Under the pieces are notes generated by a model. The model made no database searches and was not told the origin of the DNA. It saw only the letters and a list, made by a program, of their open reading frames with translations. The position numbers were made by a program, and so were the translations under genes. A stretch of 64,000 bases of DNA from Bacteroidota bacterium (GTDB lineage: Bacteria > Bacteroidota > Bacteroidia > J057 > JADKCL01): positions 62,001 through 126,000 of the forward strand of contig JADKCL010000068.1 of assembly GCA_016718825.1 (NCBI GenBank), in the 5' to 3' direction. Positions 29,556 to 37,251 of this stretch are shown here, piece by piece. Every line of letters starts with the position of its first letter. The first letter of the stretch is position 1.

Positions 29556-30587
29556 TTACAAATCCGAAAATGAAATCACCTGGATATTTTTCTTTTCCAG
29601 AAAGGGTCGCAGGAATTCACGGGTGACGATCGCCGTTTCCTGCTCGCGGTAGGGGAGATAATGTTTGTCGATGCCCTTGCCCAATTCCTTGGGATGACAA
29701 TTTTGGCCGAGGTGAAGCATCAACTCCGAAGTGCCCGGTGGCAGGTGGTTGAGAATGTCCAACATATTTTGTGACGTAGGATTCCCGTAAAAATAATCAA
29801 TCAAATGGTCGGGGTGTTTGATTTCCCTTTCCTTCAATTGTTGCAATCGTTCAAGCATCCATTCGGATTTGAAATGCCGGGCAATGCGGACGGCCTTTAC
29901 GGGATGGCGCAAGATGAAATTGCGCGCTAGCTTCCGCCCTACGACTTGTGTTCCAGGCTTTTTGAAGGTTGTTTTGTCCAGCATCGAATGCGCAATCGGA
30001 TTCCGTACCGGGACACCGTAATCCTTGGCCAATTGCATCACCACTTCAAAAAATGGTGCATACAAGGCCAAAATATTGTACTGATAACTCAAATGGTCAA
30101 GCCTTGCCCCTGACTTTAGAAATTCCTCGATTTGTGCGCGCAATTCTATTTCCAATTCAGTCAGCGACATCCGTTTCAGCCGCGCCATGATACGTTGGAT
30201 CTTGTAGAATTGTGCGTCTTTGTCCAACAAGGTCGGGATGCTCTCCTTGGGCGAAAGCGGATAACCCGAGGTGATGTTCAAGTGAACGCCGATATTGAGC
30301 TTGGGATATGTGGCTGTTGCTTGCCGAATCGTCTCCGCGGCACCGGAAAAGGTCGTCATGGCGGTGAACGTATTCACGATGCCCTGGGAAAACCCCAGCA
30401 TCGAACCTGCATCGATGCAACGAGCGCAGCAAAAATCGTCGGCTGTCAAGATCAAATAACGCGTTTCAGGATAGGGTTCGATGTTCTTGAGCTGCAAAAA
30501 GGGATAAGTCGCGAATTCCGATTGAATCCGCAGCCAATCCCTTTTGGAAAGGGGAGGTGCCTTTTTCAACAACATTGGCCTCAACAT
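29556..30587 (-). CDS. ChbG/YdjC-family carbohydrate deacetylase
   Basis: YdjC/ChbG family, metal-dependent deacetylases of N-acetylated oligosaccharides or hopanoid-type sugars. The metal motif TADDF lies near residue 49 and GVHLN near residue 92, with family-typical CIDAGSMLGFSQGIVNTFTAM and DHLSYQYNILALYAPFFE (aspartate-histidine active-site segment). It is 343 aa, slightly long because of a 45-residue N-terminal extension (MLRPMLLKKAPPLSKRDW). No signal peptide, so probably cytoplasmic. Sits 112 bp from the acetyltransferase fusion and 132 bp from hydantoinase on the same strand. Substrate unknown. Confidence 0.82.
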   Translation of the reverse strand: MLRPMLLKKAPPLSKRDWLRIQSEFATYPFLQLKNIEPYPETRYLILTADDFCCARCIDAGSMLGFSQGIVNTFTAMTTFSGAAETIRQATATYPKLNIGVHLNITSGYPLSPKESIPTLLDKDAQFYKIQRIMARLKRMSLTELEIELRAQIEEFLKSGARLDHLSYQYNILALYAPFFEVVMQLAKDYGVPVRNPIAHSMLDKTTFKKPGTQVVGRKLARNFILRHPVKAVRIARHFKSEWMLERLQQLKEREIKHPDHLIDYFYGNPTSQNMLDILNHLPPGTSELMLHLGQNCHPKELGKGIDKHYLPYREQETAIVTREFLRPFLEKKNIQVISFSDL

Positions 30588-30719
30588 GATCGCAACAAAC
30601 GCTTACCCATGTACAAATCAACAGCAATTGTAGGGAATCACAAGCTGAGAATGGGCCAATGGACACTGTTTTTGGCTTATTTTGCCAATTGCAATCTGTA
30701 AATGCTTATTGGGTTCCGT

Positions 30720-32084
30720 TTACTTCCGCTTCACAAACTGCCCATACCCCTTTGCGACCTTCACTTCCCCGTCTTCAATGGCCACTTGCCCGCGCAGGAG
30801 GACCGTTTCCGTTTTTCCGGTGACTTTCCAGCCTTCGTAGGCGCTGTAGTCCACATGCATGTGATGGGAAGCCACGCCCAACGTATGTTCCTTCTTCGGG
30901 TCGAAGATCACAATATCCGCATCCGAACCCGGTGCAATCGTGCCCTTTTTGGGGAACATGCCGAAGATCTTGGCGGCATTCGTGCTCGTCACCTCCACAT
31001 ATTTGTTCATCGAAATTTTTCCCGTGCGCACACCTTCGCTGAACAACAATTCCATACGGTGCTCAATCGCAGGGTGGCCATTCGGGATTTTGCTGAAGTC
31101 ATGCAGGCCCATCTTTTTCTGTTCCCACATAAATGGGCAATGGTCGGTTCCCACCACTTGCACCAAACCTTGGTTCAGTCCGGCCCAAAGATTGACCTGA
31201 TCCTTTTTTTGCCGCAGCGGCGGACTCATGACCCATTTTGCGCCTTCGAATCCACCTTCGTACAAGCCCGCATCCAAGATCAAATATTGAATACAGGTTT
31301 CCACATGCACACGCTGATTGCGCAATGTGCTCCGCCTGACCGCATTGAGCGCGCCTTCGCAGGTCATGTGCACAATATAGCCTTGGCAACCTGTATATTC
31401 CGCCATGTCTGTAAACCGTCCGCTTGCCTCGGCCTCCGTTACTTCCGGCTGACTCAAATAATGGTACAGCGGACTCAAATGTCCCTGCGAACGGTGCTTG
31501 GCGATCAAGTGGTCGATCATATCACCATTGGTGGCATGGACGGTAACCAATCCGCCATTTTCCTTGACCACCCGCATCAACCCGACCATTTGTCCGTCGT
31601 CGATCATCAAGGCGCCTTTGTAGGCCATGAAGGTTTTGAAGCTCGTGATGCCTTCCTCCTTGATCATGCCTGGAATTTCCTTGGCCGTCTCATCGTTGAA
31701 ATCCGTCACCGCCATGTGGAAACTGTAATCGCCAAAAGCGTTGCCATTGGAACGGCCCTGCCATTCCTCGAGCGCACTTCGGAAGGATTTTCCCTGCGTT
31801 TGCAAGACAAAATCGATCACCATCGTCGTGCCGCCATGCAATGCCGCCCGCGTACCCGTCTCGTAATTGTCGCTGCTGTACGTTCCCATAAACGGCATGT
31901 CGAGGTGCACATGCGGGTCAATTCCACCTGGAAATACGAATTTTCCTGTCGCATCAATGACGCGGTCCGCTGTATAAGGCAGGTTTTGGCCGACCGCTAC
32001 CACGGTTTCCCCTTCGATATAGACATCCCCGATGAAATTGTCGGTGGCAGTAAAAATATTCCCGTTCCGGATCAGAATTCCCAT
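30720..32084 (-). CDS. Dihydropyrimidinase (D-hydantoinase)
   Basis: Opens the ring of dihydrouracil to N-carbamoyl-beta-alanine. The ATG at 32084 begins MGILIRNGNIF, the normal start of the amidohydrolase beta-sandwich; the frame upstream to 32207 is not homologous-looking. Metal ligands: H58 and H60 (GGIDPHVHLD), the carboxylated Lys150 (SFKTFMAYKG), a His in VTVHATNGD, a His in YIVHMTCEGA and Asp in GTDHCPF. 454 aa is the expected length. It completes the reductive pyrimidine pathway with preT, preA and beta-ureidopropionase 6 kb downstream on the same strand, separated by four genes of other function. Confidence 0.93.
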   Translation of the reverse strand: MGILIRNGNIFTATDNFIGDVYIEGETVVAVGQNLPYTADRVIDATGKFVFPGGIDPHVHLDMPFMGTYSSDNYETGTRAALHGGTTMVIDFVLQTQGKSFRSALEEWQGRSNGNAFGDYSFHMAVTDFNDETAKEIPGMIKEEGITSFKTFMAYKGALMIDDGQMVGLMRVVKENGGLVTVHATNGDMIDHLIAKHRSQGHLSPLYHYLSQPEVTEAEASGRFTDMAEYTGCQGYIVHMTCEGALNAVRRSTLRNQRVHVETCIQYLILDAGLYEGGFEGAKWVMSPPLRQKKDQVNLWAGLNQGLVQVVGTDHCPFMWEQKKMGLHDFSKIPNGHPAIEHRMELLFSEGVRTGKISMNKYVEVTSTNAAKIFGMFPKKGTIAPGSDADIVIFDPKKEHTLGVASHHMHVDYSAYEGWKVTGKTETVLLRGQVAIEDGEVKVAKGYGQFVKRK

Positions 32085-32206
32085 GTTGTTCAGACTTTCT
32101 TGGGGTGAATATGGGGAGTTTTTTGATCGGATGCAATTGCGATGTCGATTTTTGGATGGTGCGGCGATGGGGTTGATGCTGCATGGGGAGCATCGTTCCA
32201 AAAGCA

Positions 32207-32235
32207 CAAATGCCCCGGAACATCCGAGGCATTTG
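32207..32235 (-). terminator. Probable Rho-independent terminator after the small exported protein gene
   Basis: Read on the minus strand: stem CAAATGCC / GGCATTTG with a 13-base loop, followed by TGCTTTT. Lies between the stop at 32336 and the hydantoinase start at 32084, so hydantoinase likely has its own promoter. Confidence 0.55.
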
Positions 32236-32335
32236 GCTGGAATTTAGGTGGCGACTATCATGCCATCCCCTTGAAAAGAACGTGAACTTTGGACATTAAC
32301 ACTGTATGAACTTGCCTGAGGCAGGCAATTGGCGA

Positions 32336-32692
32336 TTATTTCACAACCATCGTAAAGGCTTTCGTATAGCCCTCGACGTTTACCCGAACGAAGTAGGCTC
32401 CCGCAGGAATTTCAGCAATCCGGAACTTCAAAACGTTGTTTCCCGGATTGAGCACAATTTGTTGCGACAATTGAAAACTGCCGTCTACGTTTTCGATATT
32501 TACCTCGGCTTCTGTGAAAGCCCTTGTTTCCACTTGCGTTTGGGCAAATCCACCATGATGTACCCGTTGGCAGCTGCGAAGCTCATTGGAACGCGATTTT
32601 CCAGGGTCTGCAACCTTTGCGAGCGCAGTGGATGCGCACAATACAAGGAGCAAAAGGCTCAGAAATTGGGATAATCGAATCTTTCGTTTCAT
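32336..32692 (-). CDS. Small exported protein with T9SS-CTD-like C-terminal fold
   Basis: The ATG at 32692 begins a signal peptide (MKRKIRLSQFLSLLLLVLC, cut near STALA); an upstream in-frame start at 32725 is less likely. The mature protein is about 90 residues. Its end (NNVLKFRIAEIPAGAYFVRV ... AFTMVVK) has the spacing of a T9SS type A sorting domain, but the YPNP-type opening motif is missing, so this may be a stand-alone beta-sandwich related to the sorting domain. It is followed by a hairpin terminator and appears monocistronic. Function unknown. Confidence 0.7.
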   Translation of the reverse strand: MKRKIRLSQFLSLLLLVLCASTALAKVADPGKSRSNELRSCQRVHHGGFAQTQVETRAFTEAEVNIENVDGSFQLSQQIVLNPGNNVLKFRIAEIPAGAYFVRVNVEGYTKAFTMVVK

Positions 32693-32875
32693 AATATTTA
32701 CAAGATATATTGAGTGCTTGATCACGCTGCAAACTTAGGGCGGCGTATGAAATTGCAGGTCGATTTCTTCCTAATTTTCTGTTAAATATTACGCTTCAAT
32801 CGGCGGGTTTGTTGGTGGAATTACAGATTGAGTTTCCTGTTGGGTGCAACGGAAATGTTTGAAAATGAATTCAGA

Positions 32876-33107
32876 ATACAGCGGTAAATATTCGGGGCGG
32901 GGCTTGGTGTCTTCGTGTCTTCGTGGCCAGAATACAGCGGTAAATGTTCGGGGCGGGGCTTGGTGTCTTCGTGCCTTCGTGGCCAAAACTCAGCGGTAAA
33001 TGTTCGGGGCGGGGCTTGGTGTCTTCGTGCCTTGGTGGCCAAAACTCAGCGGTAAATGTTCGGGGCGGGGCTTGGTGTCTTCGTGTCTTCGTGGCCAAAA
33101 CTCAGCG
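32876..33107. repeat. 56-bp tandem repeat, four copies
   Basis: Units start at 32876, 32932, 32988 and 33044, each 56 bp and differing at one to four positions; a partial fifth copy begins at 33100. The core words are CAGCGGTAAATGTTCGGGGC and TGGTGTCTTCGTG. Because 56 is not a multiple of three, the repeat is read in all three frames and the short ORFs across it are spurious. It lies next to the stop of the phosphoesterase gene at 33124. Confidence 0.95.
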
Positions 33108-33123
33108 CAAGATCAGAAGCCAA

Positions 33124-34029
33124 TTACCGCCCCGCCGGCACCATCATCTGGAACTCCTTCCACAATTCTTCAAACAGCACCTTGTCGCTCGCCATCATCA
33201 CCCGCTCCGCATCGTCCGTCAAATGCAATTCCGCGGCCTCTTCATACTGGAAAATGGACCATGCACCCGCATGATATTCCAAAGCAGTCAAATTCTCCAC
33301 CCAATCACCTGAATTCAAATAGACTACGCGTCCATTTTGTGTTTCCATCTCACGAATGACCGGCTGATGGATATGCCCGCAAACCACAAATTCATGCCCG
33401 TGAAAAATCGCCATGTCAGCCACCGTCTCTTCAAAATTGCTGATATGACTGACAGCACCCTTCACCGAATTTTTAATTTTCTTCGAAAGACTGAATTTGC
33501 CGCGCCCCAATCTGACCATCAGATAGTTGACAGCACGGTTGAGCAGGATCAGCAAGTCATAGCCCGTCCCGCCAAGCTTCGCGAGCCATTTGCTATGCCG
33601 CATCGTCACATCAAAGACATCCCCATGAAAAAACCAGGCGCGATCCCCATTCTCAAATGTCTTGACATATTTATTGCTCAGTTGAAAAGAACCCATCGTC
33701 ATTCCCGCAAAGCGCCGCAACATTTCGTCGTGGTTGCCAGTCAAGTAGTGAACCGGAATCCCCGCTACGACCCAACCCAACAGGTGTTTCAAAACAGCCA
33801 TGTGGCTATCCGGCCAATAACGTTTGCTGAATTGCCAGATGTCGATAATGTCCCCGTTGAGGATCACTTCCTTCGGCTCAATACTCTCCAAATACCGCAG
33901 CAATTCCGTCGCATGGCAACCATAAGTTCCAAGATGAACATCAGAAATGACGACCAAATCGACCCGGCGTTTTGTTGTGGTGGCTTCCTGTTCGTGATTT
34001 TTCATCTTGCTTTCCATATTTTGGTGCAA
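33124..34029 (-). CDS. LpxH-like metallophosphoesterase (UDP-2,3-diacylglucosamine diphosphatase family)
   Basis: Calcineurin-type phosphoesterase with all five metal motifs: SDVHLG, LNGDIIDIW, TGNHDEML, FFHGDVFD and CGHIHQP. The arrangement and length (301 aa) fit the LpxH family, which cleaves UDP-2,3-diacylglucosamine to lipid X in lipid A synthesis, on the cytoplasmic face of the inner membrane. Bacteroidota often carry more than one such protein, so a different nucleotide-sugar substrate is possible. The start at 34029 is the first Met; M5 and M9 are alternatives because the first 20 residues are polar and unconserved-looking. Confidence 0.82.
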   Translation of the reverse strand: MHQNMESKMKNHEQEATTTKRRVDLVVISDVHLGTYGCHATELLRYLESIEPKEVILNGDIIDIWQFSKRYWPDSHMAVLKHLLGWVVAGIPVHYLTGNHDEMLRRFAGMTMGSFQLSNKYVKTFENGDRAWFFHGDVFDVTMRHSKWLAKLGGTGYDLLILLNRAVNYLMVRLGRGKFSLSKKIKNSVKGAVSHISNFEETVADMAIFHGHEFVVCGHIHQPVIREMETQNGRVVYLNSGDWVENLTALEYHAGAWSIFQYEEAAELHLTDDAERVMMASDKVLFEELWKEFQMMVPAGR

Positions 34030-34587
34030 AAGTAGCCTGATTCACCGCGACAGATAATAGGAAAACCCCGATTTGATGCAATGTTCATGATTTTGCAAGG
34101 CAGGATATTGCGTACGATGCTGTGTTTTTTCTCCTTGGGAATTTCATCTCAATTTTAGCAGCCTCTAGTTCCTGAGGTTCGCGGTCCAACCGGCGGGTAC
34201 GTAGTTTTTGGGCTTTGTGATAAAATGCTTATCGGGATGATTGCCAGTAATACCCTGTTCAAATCAATTTCGCGTATTGTTCGACCCGCCTGCGACGGGT
34301 CGATTGGGAAGGAGGGCCATCGATTCTACAATGGTTTGACCCTGGGGTCGACCCCAGAGGGGTCAAACCTTTATAGAAGAAGATTTCCCCTGAAGTAACG
34401 ACCCCAGCGGGGTCGAACATTTTGAACTTGCAAAGTTGCCGATAAGGATATTGTGACAACGATCCTAAACCCAACATGAATCTCCGACAAAGCTTTCTGC
34501 ACGCTTTGGAGCAGAAGGCTGAAATAATCGGCTTGCAACGCAACAACCTTGCTGAAAAATAAGTTCTCCACTGCAAAAGCAACAAGA
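34030..34587. repeat. Intergenic region with GGGGTC palindromic repeats
   Basis: No gene seen. At 34333-34369 there is an almost perfect palindrome built on GGTTTGACC and GGGGTCGACCCC. A related half-copy (GACCCCAGCGGGGTCGAAC) follows at about 34400-34419, with TTTATAGAAGAAG between them. This resembles dispersed repeats seen in other Bacteroidota. Confidence 0.7.
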
Positions 34588-35166
34588 ATGGAGCAGCTTG
34601 CCCATGTGATTCGACAAATGATTCAGATTTCCGAGTCGGAAATGGCTGAATTGTTGGGCTTTTGCAGGCCGGCGTCCTTTCACAACAAGGCCATTCTGAG
34701 CAAGCCGGATCAGGTGCCACAGGAGATTTTTTTCATCAATAAAGGCTTGCTCCGTGTGATCGTCACTGACGTGGAGGGTACAGACCATTCGATGCACTTC
34801 ACGCTGGAAAACCAATTCATTGCCGATTACAGCGCCTTCATTTTGAAGCAGCCTTCCCTCCAAACACTGCAGGCGCTTGAACCCATGGAAGTGATCATCA
34901 TGCCGCGTGTTGCCATCGATTGGGGCTATGCCAACCTCCAACAAGGTGACAAACTCGGCCGCCTGATCGCCGAATACTATTTCATTTACCAAGACCACCG
35001 CATTCGAAATCTCTATGCACGCACGCCCATGGAACGCTACGAAGCGCTTGGACAGGTGTTTCCCAACATTCAGAACCGCGTGCCGCAACACATGATCGCC
35101 TCCTATTTGGGTATCACCCCCGTCCATTTGAGCCGCTTGAAGAAGGCCGATCGCCAAAAAATCTAA
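34588..35166 (+). CDS. Crp/Fnr-family transcriptional regulator
   Basis: The ATG at 34588 is used; an in-frame TTG at 34549 is less likely. Residues of about 15-110 form a cyclic-nucleotide-binding-type beta-roll (EIFFINKGLLRVIV, SMHFTLENQFIADYSAFI), followed by a dimerisation helix and a C-terminal winged-helix motif (VPQHMIASYLGITPVHLSRL). The roll lacks an obvious cAMP phosphate-binding cassette, as usual for this Bacteroidota subgroup. It is followed after 59 bp by an SDR gene on the same strand, which may be its target or partner. The ligand is unknown. Confidence 0.87.
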   Translation: MEQLAHVIRQMIQISESEMAELLGFCRPASFHNKAILSKPDQVPQEIFFINKGLLRVIVTDVEGTDHSMHFTLENQFIADYSAFILKQPSLQTLQALEPMEVIIMPRVAIDWGYANLQQGDKLGRLIAEYYFIYQDHRIRNLYARTPMERYEALGQVFPNIQNRVPQHMIASYLGITPVHLSRLKKADRQKI

Positions 35167-35225
35167 ACATTTGTTATCGTCTCGAAGGTATTCCGCCTGC
35201 GAAATTTGCGGTAAAAGGAAAAACC

Positions 35226-36041
35226 ATGAGATTTTCGATTGCGCTAAAATCACGCCTCAAGACAAAATACGGTCCTTGGGCCGTTGTGACAGGTGCTTCC
35301 TCCGGCATCGGTGAAGAGCTCGCCACGCGCCTCGCCGAGGCTGGATTACATGTTGTGCTCCATGGTCGCCGGCAGGAAGCCTTGGAAAAGCACGCTGCGG
35401 ATTTGCGACAGCGCTACAAGGTGGAAACCCTTGTCGTGGCTGCCGATTTGGCCGAAAGGGAGGGCGTTCAAACCTTGATCGCAGCCACGGCAGGTTTGCA
35501 GGTGGGTTTGTTGGTCGCCTCTGCGGGATTCGGAACCTCGGGATCGTTTGTGGCGAGCAAGTTGGAGGATGAACTCGAAATGCTGCGGGTGAATTGTGAG
35601 GCGTTGATGGTATTGACCCATCATTTTGCAGGATTGTTCGCGCAGCAAAAAAGGGGCGGTATCATCTTGATGGCCTCCTTGGTGGGCTTTCAAGGTACGC
35701 CATTTGCCGCACACTATGCCGCCACCAAGGCCTATGTGCAGTCCTTCGCCGAGGCGCTTTTTGTCGAATTTCGTCCGCTTGGGGTAGACGTCTTGGCCGC
35801 TGCGCCGGGGCCAGTGAGTTCGGGATTCGAGCAGCGGGCCAATATGCGCGTGGGTGGGGCATTGCAACCCGCCCAAATTGGTATCCCAATCCTGAAGGCC
35901 CTTGGCCGAAAAGGAACGGTGCTCCCTGGGTTTTTGACCAAGTTTTTGGTGGCTTCCCTTCGAACGGTTCCCCGTTGGGCGAAAGTACGTATCATGAAGC
36001 GCGTCATGGGAGGAATGACCAAGCACCAACGGACAGTCTAA
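35226..36041 (+). CDS. Short-chain dehydrogenase/reductase (SDR)
   Basis: Classical SDR of 271 aa. Cofactor motif TGASSGIGEELATRLAEAG with a following HGRR, which favours NADPH; structural motif LVASAGFG; active-site Ser in ILMASLVGF and YAATK (Tyr and Lys of the catalytic pair). The sequence resembles DltE/YqjQ-type SDRs of unknown substrate. It probably forms an operon with the Crp/Fnr regulator. It converges with the lamin-tail gene, the two stops being 30 bp apart. Confidence 0.9.
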   Translation: MRFSIALKSRLKTKYGPWAVVTGASSGIGEELATRLAEAGLHVVLHGRRQEALEKHAADLRQRYKVETLVVAADLAEREGVQTLIAATAGLQVGLLVASAGFGTSGSFVASKLEDELEMLRVNCEALMVLTHHFAGLFAQQKRGGIILMASLVGFQGTPFAAHYAATKAYVQSFAEALFVEFRPLGVDVLAAAPGPVSSGFEQRANMRVGGALQPAQIGIPILKALGRKGTVLPGFLTKFLVASLRTVPRWAKVRIMKRVMGGMTKHQRTV

Positions 36042-36071
36042 GGATAGGGTGGTGTTTGCGAATATGAAGGA

Positions 36072-36623
36072 TCAATCCACCTGGACCAACCATTCAACGG
36101 CAGGAAATTGCGCAGCCGACTGCCCAAGCATCCCCAAGTTGGCGTTGCAAGGCGTCGGTTTTTGAAGAAATCCCAATTCGCCAGACCCATCTGCCGAACG
36201 TCCGTAACTCTTGTCAGCGGTTTGCGCATCAAAATAGACGGAATCAATGACCGCACCTTCAGGACCCGTCAATGCAAGAAATTCCCCCGCTGCCGCGAGC
36301 CTGAAATTCGCATGGGTCAGCCCCTCCAATTGATCTTCGTCACACCATATCAGCAGGTAGCCCTGCGGCGGAACGATCAAGCTTTGCTTCCCACGTGATT
36401 TGAACTTGAATTTTTGCAGATTTTCCACGTCATCCGACAGCGAATAGCCATTCAGACAAACCGCACTGTCACCGGCATTGTAGATTTCGATCCAGTCGTC
36501 AAAGCTCCCGCATCCATCTGCCAAAACCGATTCGTTCACAGCCATGAATTCGTTGATCCGCAGCTGCCCATGCACCGAGGCACCCAAGGCAATTCCAAAA
36601 ACAAGCAACATGAGACCTTTCAT
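36072..36623 (-). CDS. Exported lamin-tail-domain protein
   Basis: 183 aa with a signal peptide (MKGLMLLVFGIALGASVHGQ). The mature part is one lamin tail domain (LRINEFMAVN, DWIEIYNAGDSAVCLNGY, FKFKSRGKQSLIVPPQGYLL, FRLAAAGEFLAL, GAVIDSVYFD), an Ig-like fold found in many secreted bacterial proteins. The C-terminus (FLQKPTPCNANLG) is the usual end of such a domain, and no sorting domain follows, so it may stay in the periplasm or be a fragment of what is normally a longer protein. Function unknown. Confidence 0.85.
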   Translation of the reverse strand: MKGLMLLVFGIALGASVHGQLRINEFMAVNESVLADGCGSFDDWIEIYNAGDSAVCLNGYSLSDDVENLQKFKFKSRGKQSLIVPPQGYLLIWCDEDQLEGLTHANFRLAAAGEFLALTGPEGAVIDSVYFDAQTADKSYGRSADGSGELGFLQKPTPCNANLGMLGQSAAQFPAVEWLVQVD

Positions 36624-36867
36624 CGTATAATTCTTTGCGGGTAACAGACAGGCATTGAAGCGAATGCGCCAATTGCACGCAAGCTACGGCCGCAGTGTGA
36701 ACTGAATCTGAAGTTTGGGTGAAGATTGGGGGATTTCGTCCGAATCTTTCGGGTTGGATTCTATAGGTGGTGACGGGTTGTATCCATCAGCCTCGCCAGG
36801 TCGAGGCAAAATAGGCTTCTTCCTATTCCACGGAGAAAAATACAGCTGAACCACATCACCGCGACCT

Positions 36868-36938
36868 TTACCGCTTAGTGGCGCATAACCACCCGAGGAT
36901 ACAAATATGCGCCAACCAACTGCGGCGCGAAAACAAAA
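36868..36938. repeat. Dispersed intergenic repeat, family 2
   Basis: Contains ACCGCTTAGTGGCGCATAAC, GGATACAAATATGCGCCAAC and TGCGGCGCGAAAACAAAAC. A second copy is at 39561-39632 and a partial third near 44651-44675. In translation the minus strand gives a recurring FCFRAAVGWRIFVSSGGYAP-like peptide, which I regard as repeat-derived and not a gene. The rest of the 36624-37067 gap shows nothing else. Confidence 0.7.
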
Positions 36939-37067
36939 CCAAACGGAAAGGCAACCGGCCACCCCTCTCCAACGCCTTCAAAGTCTCTGACAAAGAAGGC
37001 GATGGGGAGGGAAGGGGAGAGGCGGCAAAAATGGCGGCAAGCCGCAAAAAAAAACATGCCACCTAGA

Positions 37068-37250
37068 ATTCAACCCAAGGCCTGATTCTGTAAATTAGCT
37101 TCGCAGATCTAAAGATTCTGCTCAAAATTCAACCCGCGGTGGGATTGGCTGCTCCGATTTTCAATTCTGAGAAACGTGAGTTCAGCGAAGCTAATTCTGA
37201 AAATTAGCTTCGCTGATCTAAAGATTCTGAAAATTCTGCTCAAAATTGAC
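37068..37250. repeat. Dispersed intergenic repeat, family 1 (two reverse copies)
   Basis: TTAGCTTCGCAGATCTAAAG at about 37095 and TTAGCTTCGCTGATCTAAAG at about 37204, separated by CCGATTTTCAATTCTGAGAA and CGTGAGTTCAGCGAAGC. These are the reverse complement of the 10890 copy. The block ends at the stop codon of the DUF4157 gene. Confidence 0.75.
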
Positions 37251-37251
37251 G

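Noticed and set aside
30702..32108. Plus-strand frame of 468 codons over dihydropyrimidinase
   Set aside because: Antisense shadow; composition is not protein-like and the minus strand carries all metal ligands.
32789..33098. Overlapping small minus-strand frames reading MATKARRHQAPPRT repeats
   Set aside because: They come from the 56-bp tandem repeat read in different frames.
32876..33107. Possible CRISPR array
   Set aside because: Units are contiguous, without spacers, and no cas gene is in the window.
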